NCBI GenBank assembly: GCA_964455525.1 | Contig: CAYVWR010000005.1 | Span: forward strand, 186,001 to 250,000 | DNA: 64,000 bases | Origin: JAFDZV01 sp964455525 | GTDB lineage: Bacteria > Bacteroidota > Ignavibacteria > OLB7 | Reading direction: 5' to 3' | Part shown: positions 18,133-26,510 of the stretch, piece after piece | Layout of the letters: every line of letters begins with the position of its first letter | How positions within the stretch are numbered: position 1 is the stretch's first letter | Position numbers and translations under genes: made by a program | The notes under the pieces: model-generated | Databases searched by the model: none | What the model saw: only the letters and a program-made list of their open reading frames with translations | Told to the model about the DNA's origin: nothing

Positions 18133-20043
18133 ATGCCCTCTTCAGGTTCGGCCGTCGATCTTTACCTTACGGTGATAACCCCGCTCAGCCCGGATACCTT
18201 CCAGGTTCTTTCGGTGCAGGGGGAGGAACATATCTCCGCACTCTTCAGCTATGCCGTAGAGCTAGGCTCGCACGATCTGAACATCGACTTTGCAGCGCTT
18301 GTCGGCAAGTCGCTGACCATCAAGATCACCGGAGAGGATGGGACCGCAGGGTATCGCAATGGCATCGTGGCACGGCTGGCGCAACGTCTCGATGCAGGAG
18401 GCCAGATCATCTATCGCGCCGAGCTTGTGCCCTGGCTCTGGCTGCTGACCAGGACAAGTGACCGCCGCATCTTCCAGAACAAAACGGTCCCGGAGATCAT
18501 CAAGGAGGTGTGCGCCGATCTGGGACAGACGGACCTGAAGGATGCGCTTACCAGAAGCTATGATGCGCGTGAGTACTGCGTGCAGTACGGCGAGACCAGT
18601 TTTGAGTTTGTCTCCCGTTTGATGGAGGATGAGGGGATCTTCTATTTCTTCACCCACGACGATGGCAAACATACCCTGGTGCTTGCCGATGATATCGATG
18701 CCCATGTGGTCTGCCCCGGCCTTGATGCAGCGGTTCATTTCAAACTCTTTGGCGCAAGCTGGACCGAGGAGGATGCCATCAATTCCTGTACGCTGGAAGA
18801 GCAGATCGTGCTGCGGGAGTACCGGATGGGCGATTACAACTTCGAGACTCCCGCAACCGACCTGCTTGTCTCGGTAGATGGTGCCACGGAGGATCGTGCC
18901 GGAAAACTCTCGATGTACGAGTATCCCGGTGGTTATATGAAAAAAGATAATGGTGAGAAACGGGTGAAAAACCGGATCGAGAGCCATGAGCTTGGCATGA
19001 GAATGATCCGGGGAACCAGCAACTGCCGCGATTTTCTCGGCGGCGGCAAGTTCACCATGAAAGGGCATTATCGCGATGAGATGAACGGCGAGTATGTGCT
19101 GGCTTCGGTGATGATGACCGTTACGCAGGAGCGCTACGAGAATGCCTTCACGGCCTTCCCTGCGTCTGTGCCATTCCGCCCGCCGCACACAACCAGCAAA
19201 CCGGCCATGCAGGGATATCAGATCGCTACGGTGGTCGGCAAGAGCGGCGAGGAGATCTGGACCGATCAGTACGGCCGGGTGAAGGTGCACTTCCCGTGGG
19301 ATACCCAGAGTACATCCGATGAGAACAGCTCCTGCTGGATCAGGGTTGCACAGGTCTGGGCAGGCAAGGGATGGGGGACGATGGCGATTCCCCGTATCGG
19401 CACGGAGGTGCTTGTGAGCTTCCTCGACGGCGATCCCGATCGGCCGATTATCGTTGGTACCCTTTATAACGCACAGCAGGTCGTTCCCTATACGCTGCCG
19501 GATGAAGGGACCAAGACGGCGATCAAGACAAATTCCTCGAAAGGGGGGGGCGGTTTCAATGAGATCCGTTTCGAGGATAAGAAAGGCTCGGAGCAGCTAT
19601 TTATCCATGCCGAAAAGGATACCGATTATTATGTCAAGAACGATCACCGGGAGTGGATCGGCAATGAGCGCCATCTGGTTGTCAAGAAGGATCTGCTTGA
19701 GGGGATCGATGGCAACAAGCATCTGACGGTGAAGGGAAACCATAATCAGAAGGTCGATGGCGGGGTCTCGCTGAAGGTCGGAATGGACGTGCAGGAGAAG
19801 GTCGGGATGAACCATGCGCTCGATGCGGGCATGGCGATTCATCTGAAAGGAGGCACCGATGTGGTGATCGAGGCGGGCATGACAGTCACGCTGAAGGCTG
19901 GCGGCGGCTTTATCGTGGTTGGCCCGGCCGGGGTGACCATCAGCGGCACGCCGGTGCTTATCAACAGCGGTGGCTCGGCCGGTGCCGGAGCCGGAGCATC
20001 TCCCGAGGCGCCCAAAGCCCCAACGGAAGCAGCCGAGAGCTAA
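18133..20043 (+). CDS. vgrG: T6SS spike protein VgrG (TssI)
   Basis: A 636-residue VgrG. The N-terminal gp27-like domain includes ISALFSYAVEL, YCVQYGETSFEFVSRLMEDE and EGIFYFF. The gp5-like OB-fold carries GEEIWTDQYGRVKVHFPWD and then WAGKGWGTMAIPRIGTEV. A repetitive beta-helix stalk (about 490-610) ends in an Ala/Gly/Pro-rich tail. It is the trimeric spike that punctures target cells; effectors ride on it directly or through PAAR-type tips. There is no C-terminal enzymatic extension, so cargo must be separate proteins, which fits the ORFs that follow. Confidence 0.97.
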   Translation: MPSSGSAVDLYLTVITPLSPDTFQVLSVQGEEHISALFSYAVELGSHDLNIDFAALVGKSLTIKITGEDGTAGYRNGIVARLAQRLDAGGQIIYRAELVPWLWLLTRTSDRRIFQNKTVPEIIKEVCADLGQTDLKDALTRSYDAREYCVQYGETSFEFVSRLMEDEGIFYFFTHDDGKHTLVLADDIDAHVVCPGLDAAVHFKLFGASWTEEDAINSCTLEEQIVLREYRMGDYNFETPATDLLVSVDGATEDRAGKLSMYEYPGGYMKKDNGEKRVKNRIESHELGMRMIRGTSNCRDFLGGGKFTMKGHYRDEMNGEYVLASVMMTVTQERYENAFTAFPASVPFRPPHTTSKPAMQGYQIATVVGKSGEEIWTDQYGRVKVHFPWDTQSTSDENSSCWIRVAQVWAGKGWGTMAIPRIGTEVLVSFLDGDPDRPIIVGTLYNAQQVVPYTLPDEGTKTAIKTNSSKGGGGFNEIRFEDKKGSEQLFIHAEKDTDYYVKNDHREWIGNERHLVVKKDLLEGIDGNKHLTVKGNHNQKVDGGVSLKVGMDVQEKVGMNHALDAGMAIHLKGGTDVVIEAGMTVTLKAGGGFIVVGPAGVTISGTPVLINSGGSAGAGAGASPEAPKAPTEAAES

Positions 20044-20279
20044 GCCTCTCTGTGTCGGCAGCGGCGCTGTGGCGCCCGGAGCCATGCCGCGTCCAGGTGC
20101 CGGAGACGAGGCGCATAAGCGCACGCTGAAATATGCGGGCGTTTGGATCGGAGAGGGACAGGGTGGAGAGGAGCGGAGTTGGAGAGGAGCCATATCTCTG
20201 GCCCCTACATAATCGGCCGGCGGATACGAACCGCCCGGTCGCCGAAAAAGAATATCCATAAAGCCGAAACCATACGACA

Positions 20280-21146
20280 ATGGCTGTACTAAGCTCTATA
20301 AGCCGTAGAAAACTACGATACCTTCCTGCCGGTGGTAATGCCGTCCTTAATCCTCAGGCCCTGGCGTGCTGGAACTGGGCGCTCACCGGTTTTGGTCCAA
20401 ACCCCATTAATCCGGATACGGCATTTTCCTATGTAAGCGGTTATTTGAATGCCGTTGATCTTGATCCTGCATTTCAGCAGGGCGACAGGCTGAACCGCTT
20501 GACGGCTGTACGGCAGGGATGGGTCCAGTATCAGACCGCCCAGGCTACCTCGAATGCATCCAATGCTGCATTCCTTGCAGCGGTCGATGTCATCGTAAAG
20601 GTCTCTATCGAAGCGAATGGGCTAAGCTGGAGTGCCGGTCTGACCCCCTACCAGTTGTGCATGTATTATGATAGCGCGGGAACCGACCCGATCGATGGGT
20701 TCATCAAGGGGCCGAATTATACACATTGGTGGTTGAAGATCGATGGGGGGGGAGCGAATAATGATGGGATCGAATCGTTTCCAGGAAGCACTAGTGTAAC
20801 CATCCGGCGGCCGGAGTATTCCAATCATCATGTGTACCGTGTGTATCTTACCGCGCTTCACACGGCGCATGTCCAAGTGATAAATGCGGCGCTCCAGCAC
20901 CTGATCGCTGCCAACCATAATATTGCAGTGCCACATGGCGTATGGGCCGCCGATCATACCAGAAATACCTGTAGTATCTGCAACGAGAATTTCGGCATCA
21001 TTAATCGGAAACATCATTGTAGATGCTGCGGACGGCTTGTTTGCAGTTCATGCTCTCCGGCCACACGCCAGGTGATTGGCGGGCGCGCACATCCCAACGG
21101 AAGAGATGGGAACGGTCCACAGCGTGTGTGCCTGTATTGCGAATAA
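20280..21146 (+). CDS. FYVE zinc-finger protein, candidate T6SS effector
   Basis: A 288-residue protein whose last 70 residues form a canonical FYVE finger. It has WxxD at 222-225, the basic motif RKHHCRCCG at 243-251 and RVC at 282-284. Four CxxC pairs are present: 231/234, 247/250, 255/258 and 284/287. In eukaryotes these three motifs bind phosphatidylinositol 3-phosphate on endosomes and bring the protein to that membrane. The first 220 residues match no family I know; they contain an LCMYY and a THWWLKI segment that could be catalytic, but this is unproven. It lies between vgrG and the DUF4280 tip, the usual place for T6SS cargo. No ribosome site is obvious. Confidence 0.75.
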   Translation: MAVLSSISRRKLRYLPAGGNAVLNPQALACWNWALTGFGPNPINPDTAFSYVSGYLNAVDLDPAFQQGDRLNRLTAVRQGWVQYQTAQATSNASNAAFLAAVDVIVKVSIEANGLSWSAGLTPYQLCMYYDSAGTDPIDGFIKGPNYTHWWLKIDGGGANNDGIESFPGSTSVTIRRPEYSNHHVYRVYLTALHTAHVQVINAALQHLIAANHNIAVPHGVWAADHTRNTCSICNENFGIINRKHHCRCCGRLVCSSCSPATRQVIGGRAHPNGRDGNGPQRVCLYCE

Positions 21147-21251
21147 TTCCTGGTGCCATCCAGCCATGCGTGTGTATCGCGTGGTGTGTGCGGCGCTTAT
21201 CCACAAAACCGATGAATGTGAAGAACATATCATCATAGAATAGGTCTATCC

Positions 21252-21845
21252 ATGCTGGCAACATTACGGGCTAAGCCCGGAATAGCGATCAGAGCCTGGG
21301 GATACATTACCAGAGGCTCTATGCTTACCGATGCGGTTGGAGGTGCCTGTGCACTTACATGTAACCGGTATAAGTTGACCGGTGTGTACCAGATCGATGT
21401 GGGCATGGGCGTGGGCGACTGGTATATACCGTATGCGCATCAGCAGGCACGGTATTGTGATGTGCCTCATGGAGAGCCTGATGGAACCCTCGTGGTCACC
21501 TTCCCGATGAACGGCTGTGCGCTCGAAGTGCATGCTGGCATCAACGGCAACCGGTTCTATCATGATGCCGATGGCAACTCCATGCCGAATAATCTGGGAA
21601 TGCCGAAGCTGCGGGTTGCCTATGCCGATTATGCCGGGCCTGACAATACGACGCATGAACGAGCCCTGCGCTACTTCGGTAATCCCGACCTACCGAATGC
21701 CGGGGGCTATGAGCATAATATCATCTGCGTGAAACGAGGGGGCGACTGGGAAGTATATTCATCGGCGGTTATTCGCCTGAACGGTGATGCCTGGCAGGTG
21801 AAGGACCGCGTTCCCTACCAGGTCGGAGTATTTGCCGATATCTGA
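21252..21845 (+). CDS. Candidate CNF1/DNT-like deamidase effector
   Basis: A 197-residue protein of unassigned family. It has FPMNGC ending at Cys89 and NRFYH ending at His104. The NGC tripeptide sits on a predicted strand and His follows exactly 15 residues later. In cytotoxic necrotising factor (Cys866/His881) and dermonecrotic toxin (Cys1292/His1307) the catalytic pair has the same spacing, with Cys in an xSGC-like context. These toxins deamidate a glutamine of Rho GTPases. The size suits a single such domain. The resemblance is a motif seen by eye, not an alignment, and the protein may belong elsewhere. It lies among probable T6SS cargo genes. Confidence 0.4.
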   Translation: MLATLRAKPGIAIRAWGYITRGSMLTDAVGGACALTCNRYKLTGVYQIDVGMGVGDWYIPYAHQQARYCDVPHGEPDGTLVVTFPMNGCALEVHAGINGNRFYHDADGNSMPNNLGMPKLRVAYADYAGPDNTTHERALRYFGNPDLPNAGGYEHNIICVKRGGDWEVYSSAVIRLNGDAWQVKDRVPYQVGVFADI

Positions 21846-22000
21846 GCGGCGCTTTGCCTGGCCTGCATTGCCGGATGTCGCTCGATGCGGCCCGGTATGC
21901 CAAGCAGCACGATCGTGGTTCGATTGCGGCTCGATCAATGGCTGTGCCCGTGAGTCCCACGATAAGCAATGATGCATTCTTCAGGAGTATAGTATAGCCT

Positions 22001-23173
22001 ATGGATGGCAAAAGCCAAGAGAACGGCATCCTTCCACCGCCCGGATCATACGAGCCGGTAGAATGGTATGGCCTGGTCGAGCGTATTCTCTCGACCAGTG
22101 TCCCAGCCCGGCTTGATCCCCAGTTCCGGGAGAGTATGGAGGGAATGCTGGCAGCGGATCTCCGGGCCGTGAGCGTCTATGCCGGCGCCGATGCCCGATC
22201 GCTCTGCCGGCAGCTTGGGGCCGAGGCTCTTACTATCGGCAGCGACATCATTGTTGCCGATGGGATGCCCGATATCTCTACGGTGCATGGACGCTATCTG
22301 CTGGCGCATGAGCTTGTGCATGTGGTACAGAACCAGCGCGCCAGGCGGCTGGCAATGCGTAGCCTTCCGGTTCTGAGCAGCAGCCAGGCCGCCGCCGAGC
22401 TTGAAGCCGATCGTCTGGCAAAACGCATGCTGGCCGGTGAGTCTGTGGATGTGCGCATGCCCCCGGCGGCAATCATGCAGAGGGTCTTTAGTGCTGCCCA
22501 GAAGCAGGCGGCGTTGATGGCCACGCTCGGCGCTGCGCGAAAGCCTCTGGCACGCTATATCGAGACGTTCGGTGGTGCCGATAGCCTCTTTGCCTTCCAC
22601 CAGCAGATCGGTGCCGCTGCTCTTACGACTCTTGGGCAGCATTACTTTCCCGATCTGCTGCTCAACCTCAAGAACTCTCTTACGGTTGCTGATCTGCAAC
22701 AGCTTGCCGGGTTGAGCCTGGTAACGCTGACTGGGCTGCGTGATGTCAGTATCGACTGGCAGAAGAAGATGCTGCGTGTGCTGCGGGACACCATGCCCAA
22801 TGCAACGGCGATCACCCCTCCTCCGAACGGTGCTGTCTTGGTTCCTGCGGCCACGGCTGGCGTGCCGGCTCATATCGAGCTGACCGCGCAGCATATGAAT
22901 CTTATCAATACAGTGGTCACCGAGAGGAATAATGATGGCGCCGCCTCGCGCAATCTGATCTTCAATGTCCTGGGGGTCTGCGTCGCCGAGGTCAATTTTG
23001 CCAATCATGGTGGCACTGCCGTGTCGGGGCATCTGCATGTCTATCCGGTCTGGGCTATGCCGATCACCGGGCATCATATCTCCGGCGTTCCCCATTTTGC
23101 GATGGCGGACTATCCGGTACTCTGGCGCGCAATGCCGCCAAACGTTGTAGTGGCACGCGCCCTGGGAACATGA
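22001..23173 (+). CDS. DUF4157 (eCIS core domain) metalloprotease-like protein with unknown C-terminal domain
   Basis: A 390-residue protein. The N-terminal 120 residues are a DUF4157 domain: RLDPQFRESMEGMLAADL, a VSVYAGADA segment and a zinc-peptidase HELVH motif at 103-107 followed by VVQNQ. DUF4157 is typical of proteins linked to extracellular contractile injection systems, often fused to toxin domains. The C-terminal region (about 280-390) carries a His-rich SGHLHVYP...TGHH segment and could be the effective domain; no family was recognised. Finding it inside a T6SS locus, between vgrG and a PAAR-like gene, suggests an effector that processes itself or is loaded through this domain. Confidence 0.7.
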   Translation: MDGKSQENGILPPPGSYEPVEWYGLVERILSTSVPARLDPQFRESMEGMLAADLRAVSVYAGADARSLCRQLGAEALTIGSDIIVADGMPDISTVHGRYLLAHELVHVVQNQRARRLAMRSLPVLSSSQAAAELEADRLAKRMLAGESVDVRMPPAAIMQRVFSAAQKQAALMATLGAARKPLARYIETFGGADSLFAFHQQIGAAALTTLGQHYFPDLLLNLKNSLTVADLQQLAGLSLVTLTGLRDVSIDWQKKMLRVLRDTMPNATAITPPPNGAVLVPAATAGVPAHIELTAQHMNLINTVVTERNNDGAASRNLIFNVLGVCVAEVNFANHGGTAVSGHLHVYPVWAMPITGHHISGVPHFAMADYPVLWRAMPPNVVVARALGT

Positions 23174-23213
23174 TGGCGCTATCGTCCGATCAATAATCTA
23201 CTCTCTGTACGCT

Positions 23214-23603
23214 ATGCCGCTCCATGTCTGCAACGGCGCTACTCTTCAGTGCAGCTTCGGCCTTGCCCCTGGGACGTTGATGGTGCTGCCGGAAAACCAG
23301 TGCATCACCAGCAATATGCCGGCCGCTACCATCATGGATAACAAGCCGATGGTGAACATCCTGCCGTTTGGAATGTGCTCATCGCTCGCCAACCCAACTG
23401 TTGCCTCGGCTACAGCCGCAGCGCTGGGCGTGCTTACGCCGATGCCATGTGTGCCGGTGATCCCGGCGCCCTGGGTGCCGGGTGCTCCAACGGTGCTGCT
23501 GGGCAATTTCCCGGTCCTTAACAATACATCCAAACTGATGTGTGCCTATGGAGGCGTGATCCAGGTTCTGGTGCCGGGACAGTTCACCGAGATGGTTCCA
23601 TAG
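23214..23603 (+). CDS. DUF4280 PAAR-like spike-tip protein
   Basis: A 129-residue protein of the DUF4280 PAAR-like family. It opens with CNGATLQCSFG, followed by AATIMDNKPMVNI, PFGMC, VLTPMPCVP and NNTSKLMCAYGGVI, all hallmarks of the family. Conserved Cys residues (6, 13, 54, 79, 109) probably bind metal at the tip. Such proteins sharpen the spike of contractile systems and connect effectors to it. Here it closes the cargo row that starts after vgrG, so the intervening proteins may be loaded between VgrG and this tip. Confidence 0.88.
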   Translation: MPLHVCNGATLQCSFGLAPGTLMVLPENQCITSNMPAATIMDNKPMVNILPFGMCSSLANPTVASATAAALGVLTPMPCVPVIPAPWVPGAPTVLLGNFPVLNNTSKLMCAYGGVIQVLVPGQFTEMVP

Positions 23604-23853
23604 CAGGTACACCCCCCGGCGCAGTGCTGCCGGAACGTGAGTGCCCGGTGTAATGGATCGGGAGCAACCATCCCTCTGCTTCAATGCCACAATGCCATGC
23701 CGCAGATTAAACCTGGCGGACCCTATCCCGTTGTATCTGCCTGGCAACAAGGCGGTGGAAGGCGCTTTCCTTTATCATCGTCCTGATTGCTCCATTGCGT
23801 GGAGTGCCGATCCCCGGCTCCTGCTTGTATACCTTCCAATCCTATATAGCAGA

Positions 23854-24810
23854 ATGGTTCTTCGATACGTTCCCGCCCTGTGTGCTCTCTCAATTTCCCT
23901 GCTGCTTGCTTCCTGCTCCGATGGCGTAAACAATGTGACCGTCGTGGACGACACCTACTGCGAGGTCGACAGGGCGATTCCCGCCGCTGCCATTCCCGGA
24001 CAGTTGGTAGAGATCAAAGGGCATGGGTTCGGAACCGATACCGGCAGGATTCATGTCGAGGTGGGGGATATCCCCGTCGAAATCATCTCCCTTCATCCGC
24101 AGTTCATTCGTATTCGTGTTCCGCAGGGGGCACGTGCACGGAGCATCACCATCAGGAAGGGGGGTGGTAACTCGACGATGGTGGGATATACGATCCCGTT
24201 CCAGGTGATAGAATCCCCCTATCCATTCACTGCATACGAGGTGAAGATCGATGGGCTTATCGGCGTTACGGCCAGAAGCATCTCCTCAAGCGATGGGGAG
24301 ATGATAGCTTGGAATGATACCTCCGAGGTGGCTATCCACAACAGGCGGGCTGATCTCACCGGGCCAACCGGAGAGTTCTGCTCCGAGTATACAAATGGCG
24401 ATACGGTGCGTATCTGCAATGCCAGAAATGCTACGAGCGAGCGAGGCGGTTCATACGATCGTTTTACATGTACAGCCATCGTCGATTCTGCCCAGGGCAT
24501 TATCGTCGGTATCACTATGGAGAGCGTCTGGGGGGCGGAGGAAAACGTCTCGGCTGTCGATGGAACTCTGGAGCAGGGATGGAGCCGGCTTGTGCTCTGG
24601 AACCTTCCCTATATGCGCCAGGAGGATGGCTCGCTTCAGGTGGATATCCGGGGGGCCGACATCAGCCGGTACATAGCGGTGTACGAGGACTCCCGCTCCG
24701 CCAGCCGAAGGGATGAGAAGGGGTGGCGTCATACGACACAGGTATTTCAGCAGCGCTTTTCCTATGGCGATGCCAGCCGGTTGCAGCTCCGGCTCTACCG
24801 ATGGCAATAG
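23854..24810 (+). CDS. TIG/IPT-domain lipoprotein
   Basis: A 318-residue exported lipoprotein. The hydrophobic signal (residues 4-19) ends in a lipobox LASC with lipidated Cys21. A TIG/IPT-like immunoglobulin fold follows (about 38-95, with PGQLVEIKGHGFG). The remaining beta-rich 200 residues match no family. The frame is open upstream, but ATG 23854 places the signal at the N terminus. It lies between the PAAR-like gene and the muramidase, so it may be a periplasmic immunity protein. It could also replace TssJ, the missing outer-membrane lipoprotein, though it does not resemble TssJ. Both ideas rest on context. Confidence 0.6.
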   Translation: MVLRYVPALCALSISLLLASCSDGVNNVTVVDDTYCEVDRAIPAAAIPGQLVEIKGHGFGTDTGRIHVEVGDIPVEIISLHPQFIRIRVPQGARARSITIRKGGGNSTMVGYTIPFQVIESPYPFTAYEVKIDGLIGVTARSISSSDGEMIAWNDTSEVAIHNRRADLTGPTGEFCSEYTNGDTVRICNARNATSERGGSYDRFTCTAIVDSAQGIIVGITMESVWGAEENVSAVDGTLEQGWSRLVLWNLPYMRQEDGSLQVDIRGADISRYIAVYEDSRSASRRDEKGWRHTTQVFQQRFSYGDASRLQLRLYRWQ

Positions 24811-25122
24811 CGCCGGGATTTTTTCGGCATTTTCCCCTCTGGCTGGCACCTTGTCCTGTGAATTCTGGACTCATGCGCCGACAGGGTGGTTGCTTGTCCA
24901 TGCCCGGGCCGTGAGCGCCCGGCAGGTAGGAATCGTTTGCAGTGGGGTGCTTCTGGTGGGGTTGGCGCTCGGGTGCGCTCTATAATTTCCGGCGATCTCC
25001 TACATTGCAACGCTGTCGGCATAATACGGCAGATCCCTGTATTCCCCTCCTCTCATGTATGGGAACAAAATTCCCATATCGACAGGGAAACTCCATCAGT
25101 TATCGTACAGAGGAGCATAACA

Positions 25123-26082
25123 ATGGCGAAGAGCACAACGGGGATCGTCACCGCTACCACACTGAACGTGCGCCCGGAGCCAACTACGTCGAAACCTGCC
25201 ATTGGCTCGATTCCCAGAGGGACGATCGTCACAATTCAGTCGCGGCAGGGCGTCTGGTATCAGATCAAGGCTGGAACGCTGGAGGGATTTGTTCATAGCG
25301 ATTATATAAAACTTCAGGAGGCTGTTCCGGTGGCCGGTTTTCTGTTCGAGCGGGATGAGCTCAGAGATGTACATCCCGCCTCGGCAGAGGCCGACCGCAT
25401 ACCGATTGTTGCAGGATATTCAGCCCAACAGAAACTGGTGGCGAACGTCTGGAACAATTACGGCGGCTTGGTAAGCCGTATAGGCGATATCCTGGCGGTA
25501 GATCCAGCCGCAGCAGTTGCCATTATCTGCGTGGAATCCTCGGGGATTGGGATGGGGCCAGATGGCCGGATGATTATCCGGTTCGAGAATCACATATTCT
25601 GGAAGGAATGGGGGAAGAAAAACCCAACCGCCTTCAATGCACGTTTTCGTTTCAATCAGTCCAAACAATGGCTCGGGCACCAGTTCCGCGCGAAGAATAC
25701 AGCGGCATGGGAGAACTTCCATGGCAACCAGATATCCGAGTGGCGGGTGTTCGAGGCCGCCCGTTCCCTGAACGAAGTGGCCGCGCTACGCTCGATAAGC
25801 ATGGGGCTTCCGCAGATCATGGGATTTAATGCCGCGGCCATCGGTTATGATTCGGTAGGGGAAATGTTCGCTGCGTTCCAGAGTGATATCCGCTACCAGA
25901 TCCTTGGCCTGTTCGATTTTGTCAAGGGGGCCGGAACAACCTCCGCAATGCTCTCGGCGCTGCAACGGAAGAACTACGATGATTTTGCCGCCCGCTACAA
26001 CGGTCCGGGGCAGGCTGCTATCTATGGCGCCCGTATCGCAAGCCATGTCGGCACATTTGAATCGATCAGGCCGCATCGCTGA
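25123..26082 (+). CDS. SH3b-N-acetylmuramidase, probable antibacterial T6SS effector
   Basis: A 319-residue protein. An N-terminal bacterial SH3 domain (about 6-64, with TLNVRPEP and GFVHSDYIKL) is joined to a muramidase domain of the DUF3380 type: CVESSG with probable catalytic Glu138, then RFENHIFW and a long helical region ending in YNGPGQAAIYG. Such enzymes cut the glycan strands of peptidoglycan and occur in phage lysins and T6SS effectors. There is no signal peptide, as expected for T6SS delivery. The frame is open upstream, but AGAGGAGC stands before ATG 25123. It is the last + strand gene of the locus. Confidence 0.85.
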   Translation: MAKSTTGIVTATTLNVRPEPTTSKPAIGSIPRGTIVTIQSRQGVWYQIKAGTLEGFVHSDYIKLQEAVPVAGFLFERDELRDVHPASAEADRIPIVAGYSAQQKLVANVWNNYGGLVSRIGDILAVDPAAAVAIICVESSGIGMGPDGRMIIRFENHIFWKEWGKKNPTAFNARFRFNQSKQWLGHQFRAKNTAAWENFHGNQISEWRVFEAARSLNEVAALRSISMGLPQIMGFNAAAIGYDSVGEMFAAFQSDIRYQILGLFDFVKGAGTTSAMLSALQRKNYDDFAARYNGPGQAAIYGARIASHVGTFESIRPHR

Positions 26083-26174
26083 GAGCTAGGGTCAATTGAT
26101 ATGCGCTGCGGCCCGGAGAGGTTCATCCCCAGGCCGCAGCGCATATTCTTCCGATTGTTTCGGGATAGGTCATT

Positions 26175-26510
26175 CTAGTGGAGATCGCCCGGAGCCGGGG
26201 GATCGTACGATATGTATGCCTCATAGAAGGACCCGGCGCTGTTCTTTCCGCCGATCCAGGCGATGCGCTGCTGATCGTCGTAACGGACCAGGGCATACCA
26301 TGCTCCTCCGCTCGATGTGGTGCCGTTGTGTGTATGAACCCCGCCGGTGGGATCGCTGCTCACCGTGATACAGCTCAGATCCCTGCTGTGCCGGGAGCCG
26401 TTGCAGTTCACGCCGTAGATCTCACAGGCCTGCCCGTCCACATACTTTGTCACGCTCCACCACTCATGGCCGTTCTCACACTTCCCTGAAGAGTATCTAT
26501 GCTCTTCCAT
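26175..26510 (-). CDS. Small Cys/His-containing protein of unknown function
   Basis: A 111-residue ORF opposite in direction to the T6SS genes. It has a CENGHEWW segment, two further Cys and a DLSCITV strand, followed by a Gly/Ser-rich beta-like half (THNGTTSSGGAWYALVRY) and a tail ending PPAPGDLH. Its composition looks protein-like, but no ribosome site or known family supports it. The frame extends upstream to 26633; ATG 26510 is the more plausible start. It could be an immunity gene for a cargo protein or an unrelated small gene at the locus boundary. Confidence 0.4.
   Translation of the reverse strand: MEEHRYSSGKCENGHEWWSVTKYVDGQACEIYGVNCNGSRHSRDLSCITVSSDPTGGVHTHNGTTSSGGAWYALVRYDDQQRIAWIGGKNSAGSFYEAYISYDPPAPGDLH

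Noticed and set aside
582..26082. The locus as an extracellular contractile injection system (eCIS) because of the DUF4157 protein
   Set aside because: TssK, TssL, TssM, ClpV and Hcp are T6SS-specific and all present; the DUF4157 protein is better seen as cargo or an accessory protein.
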